A stretch of 64,000 nt of DNA, from the NCBI GenBank assembly GCA_963764315.1, contig CAVXSB010000006.1, forward strand, positions 62,001 through 126,000. The letters are read 5' to 3'. The translations under genes and the position numbers were made by a program. Source of the stretch: DATLWN01 sp963764315 (GTDB lineage: Bacteria > Pseudomonadota > Zetaproteobacteria > Mariprofundales > Mariprofundaceae). Shown here one piece after another: positions 37,514 to 45,796 of the stretch (the stretch's first letter is position 1; the number at the start of each line of letters is the position of its first letter). The notes under the pieces are model-generated. The model was not told where the DNA came from and ran no database searches. It saw only the letters and a program-made list of their open reading frames with translations.

Positions 37514-37542
37514 TTGACAGCGGTCGGTGCTCATGGCTGAAT
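37514..37542 (+). promoter_or_regulatory. Promoter of tRNA-Ala
   Basis: TTGACA (37514-37519), 17-nt spacer, CTGAAT (37537-37542), about 35 nt before the tRNA. The -35 is perfect and the -10 matches at four of six positions. Confidence 0.55.
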
Positions 37543-37578
37543 GCGCGCCCTCACGACAGCACCTGCTGTTGACCGTAT

Positions 37579-37654
<76 letters not shown>

Positions 37655-37660
37655 AACCCC

Positions 37661-37692
37661 AAACCGGACATGGATACATGTCCGGTTTTTTT
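37661..37692 (+). terminator. Rho-independent terminator of tRNA-Ala
   Basis: A perfect 12-bp stem (aaaccggacatg / catgtccggttt, loop gata) is followed by a T-run. It lies 6 nt after the CCA end. Confidence 0.93.
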
Positions 37693-37730
37693 GTGCCCAC
37701 AACCGGGCGTCGTGCCGGCGGCGCCTGCCA

Positions 37731-39647
37731 TCAGAAGCGATCCAGGGCCTTGGCGTTCACCTCGATCTTGTGCTCGGCGCGCACCGAGGCCATCCAGCGG
37801 GCGAAGCGCACCGCGCCCTTGCTCTGGGCCAATTCGCGGGCGACGGCATCGCGCTGCTTGGCGAATTCGCTTGCGGCCGGGGCGATGACATCCTCGACCC
37901 GGATCAGGGCAAGCCCCTGCGGCACCTCGACCACATGATCCACCCAATGTCCCTTGGGGGTGGAGAAGGCGTCGCTACGCACGGTGGCGGTCAGCCAGTC
38001 GGCAATGTCGCCGTCGCCGTTGCTGAGCACGGGCTTGGACAGGAATTTCGGCTGTCCCGAGGACTGGGCGATCTGGTCGACCGATTTGCCCTGGGTCTCG
38101 CCCATCAGCTTGTCGGCCAGCGCCTTGGCCATCTTGTTGGCGGCGGCGCGCTCGGCATCGGCATAGACGCGGCCCTTGACCTCGCTGTAGGGCATGACGG
38201 CAGGCTCCAGGCGCTTCGTCACCTCTACGGCGGCGTAATGGCCGTTGGCGAGGTCGACGACGTCGACCGGATCGCCGGGATTCAGGGTAAAGGCCTTGCG
38301 CCGGAAATCCGCATCGCTGCCCAGCAGCGGATCGTCCGGGGCCTGCTCGGCACTGATCGGGCCGATGCTACGCACGGGCAGGTTCAGCGAGGCAGCGGCA
38401 TCCTTCAGCTCCGGGTTCTTGCCCAGGGCATCGTCCAGGTCCTGCGAGAGCTGATAGGCCTCATCCTTGGCTTTGGCCTGGACGAGCCCGGACTGCAGTT
38501 GATCCTTGATCTCGGCGAACGGCTTCGGAGCCGGCGGTTTGACGGCGGTGAGCTTGACCAGGTCATAGCCATACGGCGTCTCGATAACGTCACTGGTCTG
38601 GCCGGGCTTCATGGCGAACACCGCCTTGTCGATGGCGGGAGCCATCGTGCCCCTGGTGAAGTAACCGAGGTCGCCACCCTTGGCGGCTGTCGATTTGTCC
38701 TGCGAGTATTTCTTGGCCAGGGCGGCAAAGTCCGCACCGGCCTTCAGCTTGGCCTGGATGGCCTCGATCTTCTTGCGTGCGGCGGCATGCACAGCCTTGC
38801 TCGCAGCTGGCTTGACGTCGATCAGGATGTGGCTGGCGCGCCGCTCCTCTGGCGTCGTGTATTCGGACTTGTGCGCCTCATAGGCCTTGTGCAACGCGGC
38901 GTCGTCGATGCTGATGCCCTTGGCGATGTGATCGGGAGAAATGTCCACGGCATCCATGACCAGACGCAGCGGCGAGCGGTAGTCGTCCTTGTGGGCGGCA
39001 TAATAGGCGCGGGCCTCGGCATCGGTGACGTGCACCTGCTTGTCGAAGGTGTCGGGATCGATGACGATGGCGGCGATCACCCGCTTCTCGAACCGGCGGT
39101 TGAAGGCGGTGCGGATGTCGGCGTCGCTGATCGGTGCCGAATCCGTGATGCTCTTCTCCAGCGACGTTGCCAGCAGGTCCACCTTCAGCTGGGCCTCGTA
39201 TGCCTCGGGAGAGGTAAAGCCCATGCTGCGGGTGATGTAACGGTAGCGCGCCGGGTCGAAGGAGTTGCCGTTGCTGAAGGCGGGGTTGTGCTCAACCTCA
39301 CTGAGCACGGCGCTGTCGGGTGTTACCAATCCGAGCTTATGGGCCTCGATCAGGATCAGACGGCGGTTGATGATCGTCTGCAGCGTGTTTTCCCGCACAT
39401 GCAGGCGTTTCATCAGATCCTTGGAGAACTGCTTGCCGAACATGGCGCGGTATTGGTTCGTCGTGCGCTCGTAGGCCTGGGCGAACTCCGGGTCGTGGAT
39501 CGGCTCGCCATCCACCGTAGCCACGGACTGGACGCGGCTGCCGAGGAAGTAGTCGCCGATGCCCCATAGCGAGAAGGACAGAACGATGCCCCATAGGAGT
39601 ACCTTGGCGATCCAGGATTGGGCGTGCGTACGCATGGATTCAAGCAT
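37731..39647 (-). CDS. ppiD: Periplasmic folding chaperone PpiD (SurA_N / rotamase)
   Basis: This is a 638-residue protein anchored by one N-terminal helix (about 14-34, 'LLWGIVLSFSLWGIGDYFLG'). A SurA-like chaperone region (about 35-260) opens 'VATVDGEPIHDPEFAQAYE'. One parvulin domain (about 265-365) has 'RASHILI', 'FAALAKKYSQD', 'GGDLGYFTRG' and 'AVFAMKPGQTSDVI'. A second degenerate PPIase-like region follows. PpiD sits at the SecYEG exit and helps newly exported proteins. It is convergent with the tRNA and divergent from the Mce operon. Confidence 0.9.
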   Translation of the reverse strand: MLESMRTHAQSWIAKVLLWGIVLSFSLWGIGDYFLGSRVQSVATVDGEPIHDPEFAQAYERTTNQYRAMFGKQFSKDLMKRLHVRENTLQTIINRRLILIEAHKLGLVTPDSAVLSEVEHNPAFSNGNSFDPARYRYITRSMGFTSPEAYEAQLKVDLLATSLEKSITDSAPISDADIRTAFNRRFEKRVIAAIVIDPDTFDKQVHVTDAEARAYYAAHKDDYRSPLRLVMDAVDISPDHIAKGISIDDAALHKAYEAHKSEYTTPEERRASHILIDVKPAASKAVHAAARKKIEAIQAKLKAGADFAALAKKYSQDKSTAAKGGDLGYFTRGTMAPAIDKAVFAMKPGQTSDVIETPYGYDLVKLTAVKPPAPKPFAEIKDQLQSGLVQAKAKDEAYQLSQDLDDALGKNPELKDAAASLNLPVRSIGPISAEQAPDDPLLGSDADFRRKAFTLNPGDPVDVVDLANGHYAAVEVTKRLEPAVMPYSEVKGRVYADAERAAANKMAKALADKLMGETQGKSVDQIAQSSGQPKFLSKPVLSNGDGDIADWLTATVRSDAFSTPKGHWVDHVVEVPQGLALIRVEDVIAPAASEFAKQRDAVARELAQSKGAVRFARWMASVRAEHKIEVNAKALDRF

Positions 39648-39809
39648 GAGTTTCCCCGGTTTCCGATGGCTTGCCGAAAATGGCGCGAATAGAACGGTGG
39701 ACGCTACTCAAGGGCGTGTGGAGGCGCAAGCAAACAGCGGCCATGCGGCCCCAGTTTTCAATGCGTTTCGTCTATTGCGTTTGCCTGCTCAGGGCCTATA
39801 AAGGTGACG

Positions 39810-40649
39810 ATGCAGCAGCGAGAGGCAGACGCCGGCCGGGGCTGGCTTGATACCTGGAATGGGCATGCCGACCGGCTCGGGGGGCAGGCTATGCGCCTGG
39901 CCCTGGGCGTGCGGGACTTTCTGGCATTCATGGCCTCGACGCTGGCCGCGGGCCTCAGGATGCGCTGGTTGCAGCGTCCGGCCGTGGTGGCGGTGGTGGT
40001 TCGCCAGATCTATTTCACCGGCGTGCAGAGCCTCTTGTGGGTGCTTCTGATCTCGCTCGGCGTCGGGGTGCTGGCCGTGTACAACATCGTCACCTTCGCC
40101 AAGGGCGTCGGCGACCTGACGCTGATCGGCCGCCTGGTCAACGGCGTGCTGGTGCAGGAGATGGCGCCGCTGATGATCGCGGTGTTCCTGCTCGCCCGTT
40201 CCGGGGTGGCCGTGGTCACCGAGGTCGGCACGATGCATATCCGCGGCGAGGATGTCCTGCTGCACAGCCTCGGCATCGGCCGCAGGGAATATCTGTACTG
40301 GCCGCGCATGATGGCCTTCGCGCTGTGCGGCCTGATTCTGACCTTCATGTTTGCGGCCATTGCCCTGTGGGTCGGCGGCCTCGTGGTGTCCTGGACCTAT
40401 ACCCTGAACCTCGGCGAATACATGGTGAATGTGCGCCAGGGCACAACCCTGGTGGAGCTTTTGGTGATGATGGGCAAGGGCCTGCTGTATCCGCTGCTCA
40501 GCTGCGCCATGCTGCTGGACCAGGCACGCCGGGTTGGGGATAACCCCAACCAGATACCGAAACGCGCCACCTATGGTGTGCTGGGGTCGCTGATGGTCAT
40601 CGTATTTCTCGACGGTTGCATCGTGTTGGCCGCCGGCCTGGTGGGCTGA
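39810..40649 (+). CDS. MlaE-family permease of an Mce/Mla-type lipid transporter
   Basis: This is a 279-residue permease. After an about 50-residue cytoplasmic N-terminus come five or six membrane helices with MlaE signatures: 'RQIYFTGVQSLLWVLLISL', 'LVQEMAPLMIAVFLLARSGVAVVTEVG' (short helix 'EMAPLMIAVFLLARSG') and 'LGIGRREYLYWPRMMAFALCG'. Family members pair with an ATPase and an MCE protein to move phospholipids between membranes. The ATG at 39810 is chosen over GTG 39804 because 'aaagg' is well spaced for it. It is first of seven tightly linked genes up to 45414. Confidence 0.85.
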   Translation: MQQREADAGRGWLDTWNGHADRLGGQAMRLALGVRDFLAFMASTLAAGLRMRWLQRPAVVAVVVRQIYFTGVQSLLWVLLISLGVGVLAVYNIVTFAKGVGDLTLIGRLVNGVLVQEMAPLMIAVFLLARSGVAVVTEVGTMHIRGEDVLLHSLGIGRREYLYWPRMMAFALCGLILTFMFAAIALWVGGLVVSWTYTLNLGEYMVNVRQGTTLVELLVMMGKGLLYPLLSCAMLLDQARRVGDNPNQIPKRATYGVLGSLMVIVFLDGCIVLAAGLVG

Positions 40650-40653
40650 GCGC

Positions 40654-41310
40654 GTGCGCGAGGCGCTATGGTGGCAGGGCTTGCGCCTGCTGGACATGCA
40701 GTTGCCGGGTGCCTCGGTCGGCGTCGGCGAGCATGTGAGGCTGATCATGGATGCGCCCTACCAGCATGCCATGATGGACCGGATCATTCATCGTTCCCAG
40801 GCAGGAGGTGCGGATGCTTGGCAGGTGTGGTTGGAGGCGGAACAGGGACGGTTTCCGGTGGATGCCCCGGCGTTCCATGCCCGCGTCGGCATCATGATCC
40901 GGCACCGGGGCCTGTTGGCCAACCTGAGCCTGCGTGAAAACCTGCTTCTTCCCTTCCTGTATTACGGAGACCATGAACGCATCGCGAAAGCCGAGCATGC
41001 GGTGGACGACGTGGCCGAGCGCCTCGGGCTGGCGCGTATGCTGCATGAGCAGGCGGGCGAACGCTCGGGCTATACGCATGCGCTGGTCAGCCTGGGGCGC
41101 TGCCTGCTGCTGCAACCGGCCATTATCGTGGCACAGGAGATCCATGTTGGCATGTCGCCGGAGCACCTGGAGCACTTCCGGGAACTGGCCATCGCCGCCC
41201 TCGCGGAACTCGGATCCGGCCTGTTGTACCTGACCTCGACCGAACACGAGGGCTCGGGGGTGTATTTCGATCGCACGCTGGTGCCGGGCCAGCTCTCCCT
41301 GGCCGCATAG
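40654..41310 (+). CDS. Degenerate ABC ATPase-like subunit (MlaF position, no Walker A)
   Basis: This is a 218-residue protein in the slot where the MlaF ATPase is expected. The overall ABC shape is recognisable: 'GVGEHVRLIM' before the P-loop position, 'ARVGIMIRHRGLLANLSLRENLLLPF' (Q-loop region 'GLLANLSLRENLLLPF'), and 'LVSLGRCLLLQPAIIVAQEI' at the signature/Walker B region. Catalytic motifs are gone: the P-loop is replaced by 'DAPYQHAMMDR', the LSGGQ by 'RSGYTHALVSLG', and the Walker B Asp by Gln. It probably cannot hydrolyse ATP. The GTG start is 4 nt after the permease stop. An alternative is a scaffold that binds another ATPase. Confidence 0.72.
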   Translation: MREALWWQGLRLLDMQLPGASVGVGEHVRLIMDAPYQHAMMDRIIHRSQAGGADAWQVWLEAEQGRFPVDAPAFHARVGIMIRHRGLLANLSLRENLLLPFLYYGDHERIAKAEHAVDDVAERLGLARMLHEQAGERSGYTHALVSLGRCLLLQPAIIVAQEIHVGMSPEHLEHFRELAIAALAELGSGLLYLTSTEHEGSGVYFDRTLVPGQLSLAA

Positions 41311-41325
41311 CGTGGGTGCAGGCTG

Positions 41326-42330
41326 ATGGCAGGGCATGAATACGCCGGTGGCATGCGCCGCCAGGTCGGCTGGTTCGTCATGCTCGGCATCGGCGCCCTG
41401 GTGCTCTTGCTGCTCGTCGTCAGTCTGCAGACCGACGTGTTCTCGAAGAAGTTCACGCTGATCGTCAGCCCTCCCTCCGCCCGTTCGTTCTTCACCGGCC
41501 AGGCCGTACAGTTCCAGGGCTTCACCATCGGCCGGGTCAGCGATATCGAGCTGCGCCGGCAAGGGCAGGTGCGGGTGTCCCTGCAGCTTCTGGATCGCTA
41601 CCGGGACATGCTGCACGAGGGCGCTGCGGCCAGGCTGGTCAAGGCGGGTCTGATCGGCGAATCCACCGTGGAATTGACGGCCGGAGATATCCACAAGCGC
41701 CCAGTGCACAACGGGGAGGACATCGGTTACCAGACGGAGGCATCGGTGGAGCAGCTGCTGCGCGATCTGAAACCGGCGGTGAAGAACGCCAATGTGCTGC
41801 TCAGCCAGATGGCCAGCCTGGCGACATGGGCCAACGATCCGAACGGGGATTTGCGCGTAGCCCTGGCCGGCATGCGCCAGCTGGGCAAGATCGATGGCGG
41901 GCAGATCGAGCAGGCCGTGGAGCGTTTCTCTTCCATGATGGCCCGCTTGCAGTCGATGACCGCCACTATCAAGGATCACAAGGTCGTCGAGAACCTGTCG
42001 CATGCGCTGATTGCGAGCACCCGCATCCTGGACAATCTGGAGCCCTTGTCGAAGGCCGTGGGCGAGCAGGGCGCACACACGATGCAGCAGATGAACGTGC
42101 TCTTTACGCATGTCGATGCGCTGACCCGTTCGCTGGATGAGGTGGCTGCGGATCTTTCGGAGTTGAGCCCGCAGCTGCCGGGGCTTGCCCGGGAGTCCCG
42201 GCAGACCATCGAACAGATGCAGGGCCTTCTGAAGCAGATGCGCGGTTCGTGGTTGCTCAGTGGCGGCTCTCCCGCTCACGCCGGCGGCTCATCACAGACC
42301 GTCGCCCTGCCGGTGGGGGCGCGCCCATGA
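41326..42330 (+). CDS. MCE (MlaD-like) substrate-binding protein
   Basis: This is a 334-residue protein with one N-terminal membrane anchor (about 12-34) and an MCE domain (about 38-115: 'FFTGQAVQFQGFTIGRVSDIEL', here 'VQFQGFTIGRVSDIEL', then 'GLIGESTVELT'). A long helical tail (about 120-310) probably assembles with other subunits into a tunnel. It binds the lipid substrate in the periplasm as the partner of the upstream permease. The stop overlaps the ATG of the next gene (ATGA). Confidence 0.85.
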   Translation: MAGHEYAGGMRRQVGWFVMLGIGALVLLLLVVSLQTDVFSKKFTLIVSPPSARSFFTGQAVQFQGFTIGRVSDIELRRQGQVRVSLQLLDRYRDMLHEGAAARLVKAGLIGESTVELTAGDIHKRPVHNGEDIGYQTEASVEQLLRDLKPAVKNANVLLSQMASLATWANDPNGDLRVALAGMRQLGKIDGGQIEQAVERFSSMMARLQSMTATIKDHKVVENLSHALIASTRILDNLEPLSKAVGEQGAHTMQQMNVLFTHVDALTRSLDEVAADLSELSPQLPGLARESRQTIEQMQGLLKQMRGSWLLSGGSPAHAGGSSQTVALPVGARP

Positions 42331-43178
42331 GGGTTGGGGCATCGATGCTGGCGGCATGCCTGGCCCTCTCGCTGTCCGCCTGTGGCAGCGCCCGGCACGC
42401 GCCGGTGGTGGAGAATCCCTATGCCCAGTCCGCCGCTTCGTATGCATCCGAGGGTGTGGCGGCCATGCATCGCGGTCGCTGGGACGTGGCCGAGCGCAGC
42501 TTTGCGCGCCAACTGGCGGCATCCCAGATGGCGGATGATGTCCATGGCATCATCCTGGCGCATTACAACATCGGCATGGCACGTCTCGCCGACGGCCGGC
42601 GGGAAGCGGGCGATGCGGCCCTGCGGCGGGCATTGGCGATGGCCCGACACCATGGTGAGCCCGTCATGGTGGCGCGGGCCCAGCTGGCGATGGCGCTCGA
42701 TCGGGCCCGGCACGGCAGGGTTCCCGATACGCCCATCGCCGTCGAGTCGGCGTGGCCTCTGGACGTGCAGCTGAGTGCCGGCAGGCTGGCGTTGTACCGT
42801 CATGACCCCGGGGCCGCGCGCCTGGCCTATGCGCGCGTATTGCACCGGGCCGGCGCCGATCGTCAGGGGCTGGTGCTGCAGGCCGAGGCGCATCTGGGTC
42901 TGGCCATGACGGCCCGCGCCGAGCATGATAATGCCGCGGCCGCCACCGAGCTGCGGCAGGCCTTGATACTGTGCCGCCGGGCCGGGGCGCCGCGCGTGGC
43001 CGCCGATGCCCTGGTGATGGGTGGCGGACAAGAAGATCTGGAGCGGGCATTGGCGATCTATCGGCAACTGCAGGATCGTAGTGGTGAGCAGCGGGCACTG
43101 GCGGCGCTCGTGGCCGCAAGCGCGGGCGCGACCCGGGCGCGCTGGCAGCAACAGCTCCATACCCTGGATGCGCATTGA
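42327..43178 (+). CDS. TPR-like lipoprotein of the Mce operon
   Basis: This is a 283-residue protein with a lipobox (LSAC, Cys19). The mature part is Ala-rich and helical, with repeated helix pairs ('GVAAMHRGRWDVAERSFARQ', 'GIILAHYNIGMARLADGR', 'EAHLGLAMTARAEHDNAAAA') typical of tetratricopeptide repeats. I do not recognise a named family. Its place between the MCE protein and an anti-sigma kinase-like gene suggests a periplasmic or outer-membrane accessory of the lipid transporter. ATGA overlap upstream and TTGA overlap downstream. Confidence 0.7.
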   Translation: MRVGASMLAACLALSLSACGSARHAPVVENPYAQSAASYASEGVAAMHRGRWDVAERSFARQLAASQMADDVHGIILAHYNIGMARLADGRREAGDAALRRALAMARHHGEPVMVARAQLAMALDRARHGRVPDTPIAVESAWPLDVQLSAGRLALYRHDPGAARLAYARVLHRAGADRQGLVLQAEAHLGLAMTARAEHDNAAAATELRQALILCRRAGAPRVAADALVMGGGQEDLERALAIYRQLQDRSGEQRALAALVAASAGATRARWQQQLHTLDAH

Positions 43179-43609
43179 GCGCGCCGGATTGCGAAACGCG
43201 GATTTTCTGCAGCGTCGATACCGGCAGCGATTGCGTGCATGTGCTGCAGGCCATCGCCGAGCTCATGGCCGTGCGCGCCGGTATGCCGGCGCTGCGCGCC
43301 AACCGCGTGGCCTTGGCGGTGGATGAATTGTTCGCCAATATCATGTGCCACGGTTATGCCGGCGGGCCGGGGCGCGTGGAGATGGAGGCGACGCTGGGGC
43401 CGGGTGCCGACGGACGGCGCTGCCTGTGCTTCGCCTTCCGCGACTACGCACCGCGTATCGAGGATGCCGGCAGCCTGATGGTCAGGGCCGCCGGCGACGA
43501 TGTGCGGCCGGGCGGGCTCGGGCTCTGTCTGATTCACGCAGTGATGGATCAGGTGCATCATCAGGTTGCGGAGGATGGGAACCATTGGCGCCTCACGGCG
43601 CATGTGTAG
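43175..43609 (+). CDS. RsbW-like anti-sigma / GHKL ATP-binding protein
   Basis: This is a 144-residue protein of the serine-kinase anti-sigma type. The N box 'AVDELFANIMCHGY' (E-x3-N-x3-H-x-Y) and the G2 loop 'RPGGLGLCLIHAVMD' are clear; the G1 region ('FRDYAPRIEDAG') is looser. It should bind ATP and phosphorylate a STAS partner, encoded 12 nt downstream. The start is TTG overlapping the previous stop. No sigma factor or PP2C phosphatase gene is in the neighbourhood. Confidence 0.78.
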   Translation: MSAPDCETRIFCSVDTGSDCVHVLQAIAELMAVRAGMPALRANRVALAVDELFANIMCHGYAGGPGRVEMEATLGPGADGRRCLCFAFRDYAPRIEDAGSLMVRAAGDDVRPGGLGLCLIHAVMDQVHHQVAEDGNHWRLTAHV

Positions 43610-43621
43610 AAAGGGGAAGGC

Positions 43622-43957
43622 ATGAATCTGGAGATCGATATCGACGAGCAGCATCCGTCTGCGGACGCGGCGCTGCTGAGGATCAGCGGCAGGGTCAACA
43701 TCCATACCTCGCCGATGCTGCGCAGCCGGCTCAAACCGTTGCTTTCGGACGGCATGCGGCGCGTGCATGTGGCGCTGGACGGCGTCGACTTTATGGATTC
43801 CTCCGGCATCGCCACGCTGGTCGAGGGTCTGCAATGGAGCCGTGCTACCGGCGGCGAGTTCGTGTTGACGGGGCTTAGCGAGACCGTGCGCGATGTGTTC
43901 GCGCTGTCCAAGCTCGATACGGTGTTCGATATCCGCGAGGCCGGTACCGAGGCATGA
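43622..43957 (+). CDS. STAS-domain anti-sigma-factor antagonist
   Basis: This is a 111-residue single STAS domain. The phosphorylatable Ser lies in 'VDFMDSSGIATLVEGL', as in SpoIIAA/RsbV, and the N-terminal strands 'LLRISGRVNIHTSPMLRSRL' are typical. It forms a partner-switching pair with the upstream kinase. In Mla operons a different STAS protein (MlaB) binds the ATPase, so it may instead regulate the transporter. The ribosome site is 'aaagggga', and the stop overlaps the ubiD start (ATGA). Confidence 0.82.
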   Translation: MNLEIDIDEQHPSADAALLRISGRVNIHTSPMLRSRLKPLLSDGMRRVHVALDGVDFMDSSGIATLVEGLQWSRATGGEFVLTGLSETVRDVFALSKLDTVFDIREAGTEA

Positions 43958-45414
43958 GCTTTCCGGATCTGCGCGCTTTCCTCGATGATCTGGAGCGACG
44001 CGGCGAGCTTGTGCGCATCCAGAGGCGTGTGAGCCCGGAGCTCGAGGTCACGGAGATATCCCGGCGCGTGCTCGAGGCCGGCGGGCCGGCCCTGCTGTTC
44101 GAGGACGTCGAGGGCAGTAGCCTGCCGCTTCTGGCCAACCTGTTCGGCACCCCGGAGCGCATTGCCCGCGGCATGGGCAAGGAGTCTGTGGCGGATCTCA
44201 GACAGATCGGCGAGCTGCTCGCCTACCTGAAGGAGCCGGAGCCTCCGAAGGGCCTGCGCGATGCCTGGGACAAGTGGCCGGTGCTGAAGAATGTGTTGAA
44301 CATGAACCCCAAGGTGGTCAAGAAGGCGCCATGGCAGGATGTTGTCTTGAAGGGCGACGACGTGGATCTGGGCCTGCTGCCGGTGCAGACCTGCTGGCCG
44401 GATGATGCCGGCCCGTTGATCACCTGGGGCCTGGTGGCTACGCGCGGACCCCATAAGGACAGGCAGAACCTGGGCATCTACCGCCAGCAGGTCATCGGCA
44501 AAAACAAGCTGATCATGCGCTGGCTGAAGCATCGCGGCGGCGCTTTGGACCATCAGGAGGCGACGAAAGCGGGGGCCGAGCGCTTCCCCTGCGCCGTGAT
44601 TATCGGCGCCGACCCGGCGACCATCCTCGCCGCCGTCACCCCCATCCCCGATACGCTGTCCGAATACCAGTTCGCCGGCCTTCTGCGCGGCGAGAAGACG
44701 GTGTTGACCGATTGCCTGTCGGTGCCGCTGCAGGTGCCGGCCTCCAGCGAGATCGTGCTCGAGGGCTATGTATCGCTGGACGAGTATGCCGAGGAAGGGC
44801 CGTTCGGCGACCATACCGGCTATTACAACGAGGTGGAGCGCTTCCCGGTGTTCACGGTGGAGACGATGAGCATGCGCAAGGATGCCATCTACCATTCGAC
44901 CTTCACCGGCAAGCCGCCGGACGAGCCGGCGGTGCTGGGGCTGGCCTTCAACGAGATCTTCGTACCGATCCTGAAGAAGCAGTTTCCGGAGATCGTCGAT
45001 TTCTATCTGCCGATGGAAGGCTGCTCCTACCGCGTGGCCGTGGTATCGATAAGGAAGGGCTATGCGGGGCATGCCAAGCGCGTGATGTTCGGCATCTGGT
45101 CCTACCTGCGCCAGTTCATGTATACCAAGTTCATCATTGTCGTCGACGAGGATATCGACTGCCGTTCGTGGGCCGAGGTCATCTGGGCGGTATCGACCCG
45201 CTGCGACCCGGTGCGCGATTTCACCATGGCCGAGCATACCCCCATCGATTACCTCGATTTTGCCTCCCCGGTAGCCGGGCTAGGCTCGAAGGTCGGCATC
45301 GACGCCACCAACAAATGGGCGGGGGAAACGAGTCGCGAATGGGGTCAGCCGATCGCCATGAGCGACGAGGTCAAGCGGCGCGTCGACGATATCTGGGCCG
45401 ACCTCGGCCTGTAG
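43954..45414 (+). CDS. ubiD: UbiD family prenyl-FMN-dependent decarboxylase
   Basis: This is a 486-residue enzyme, the right length for 4-hydroxy-3-polyprenylbenzoate decarboxylase of ubiquinone synthesis. Visible motifs are 'GGPALLFEDVEGSSLPLLAN', 'WPDDAGPLITWGLV', 'NLGIYRQQVIG', 'RFPCAVIIGADPATILAA', 'EEGPFGDHTGYY' with the active-site acidic residues, and the C-terminal 'GIDATNKWAGET'. It needs prenylated FMN made by UbiX, not present here. It is the last gene of the Mce-type operon by overlap with the STAS gene, an unusual link between lipid transport, a switch module and quinone synthesis. Confidence 0.9.
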   Translation: MSFPDLRAFLDDLERRGELVRIQRRVSPELEVTEISRRVLEAGGPALLFEDVEGSSLPLLANLFGTPERIARGMGKESVADLRQIGELLAYLKEPEPPKGLRDAWDKWPVLKNVLNMNPKVVKKAPWQDVVLKGDDVDLGLLPVQTCWPDDAGPLITWGLVATRGPHKDRQNLGIYRQQVIGKNKLIMRWLKHRGGALDHQEATKAGAERFPCAVIIGADPATILAAVTPIPDTLSEYQFAGLLRGEKTVLTDCLSVPLQVPASSEIVLEGYVSLDEYAEEGPFGDHTGYYNEVERFPVFTVETMSMRKDAIYHSTFTGKPPDEPAVLGLAFNEIFVPILKKQFPEIVDFYLPMEGCSYRVAVVSIRKGYAGHAKRVMFGIWSYLRQFMYTKFIIVVDEDIDCRSWAEVIWAVSTRCDPVRDFTMAEHTPIDYLDFASPVAGLGSKVGIDATNKWAGETSREWGQPIAMSDEVKRRVDDIWADLGL

Positions 45415-45443
45415 CCATCCGAACCCATCCATAATTTTTCGTC

Positions 45444-45471
45444 TCGACATCCGGCGCGCGCGCTCTAGATT
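45444..45471 (+). promoter_or_regulatory. Probable promoter of the B12 operon
   Basis: TCGACA (45444-45449), 16-nt spacer, TAGATT (45466-45471), placing transcription start a few bases before the riboswitch. It lies 30-57 nt after the ubiD stop. Confidence 0.5.
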
Positions 45472-45474
45472 GGC

Positions 45475-45657
45475 GGCGATGCTTCGGGTGCCCTGACCGC
45501 CAATCGGCGGCAGGGTGAAACGGGAAGCCGGTGCGGTCCATGACCCATTCCGGCGCTGCCCCCGCAACTGTAAGCCTGACAAATCCATCCGCACGCCACT
45601 GGGTAACCGGGAAGGCATGGATGGAGGCGGACGAAGGCGAGCCAGGAGACCGGCCCG
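45475..45657 (+). ncRNA. Cobalamin (AdoCbl-class) riboswitch
   Basis: All landmarks of the cobalamin riboswitch occur in order: 'gggtgcc' (P2), 'aaacgggaagccggtg' (P4-P6 start), the B12 box 'ccgcaactgtaagcc', 'gccactgggtaaccggga' and the closing 'gaaggcgagccaggagacc'. It precedes btuB by about 140 nt. No intrinsic terminator with a T-run follows, but a G/C hairpin (gcgc...gcgc) lies just before the btuB ribosome site, so control of translation by sequestering the ribosome site is the likely mechanism: high cobalamin turns the operon off. Confidence 0.95.
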
Positions 45658-45796
45658 ATGCATGGCGTGATTCACGCACACGGGCAAGCCTCGGTGGGAG
45701 GTGGTTCCTGGTCTGTCATTCATGACACCCGGTTTCCATTCGCTCCGAGCTGCCCGCATATCAACCATGCGCGGCGGGCGCGAGAGGAGCAATCGA

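Noticed and set aside
37661..37692. Member of the GGA-loop hairpin family
   Set aside because: It is a perfect 12-bp stem followed by a T-run directly after the tRNA, so it is explained as an intrinsic terminator.
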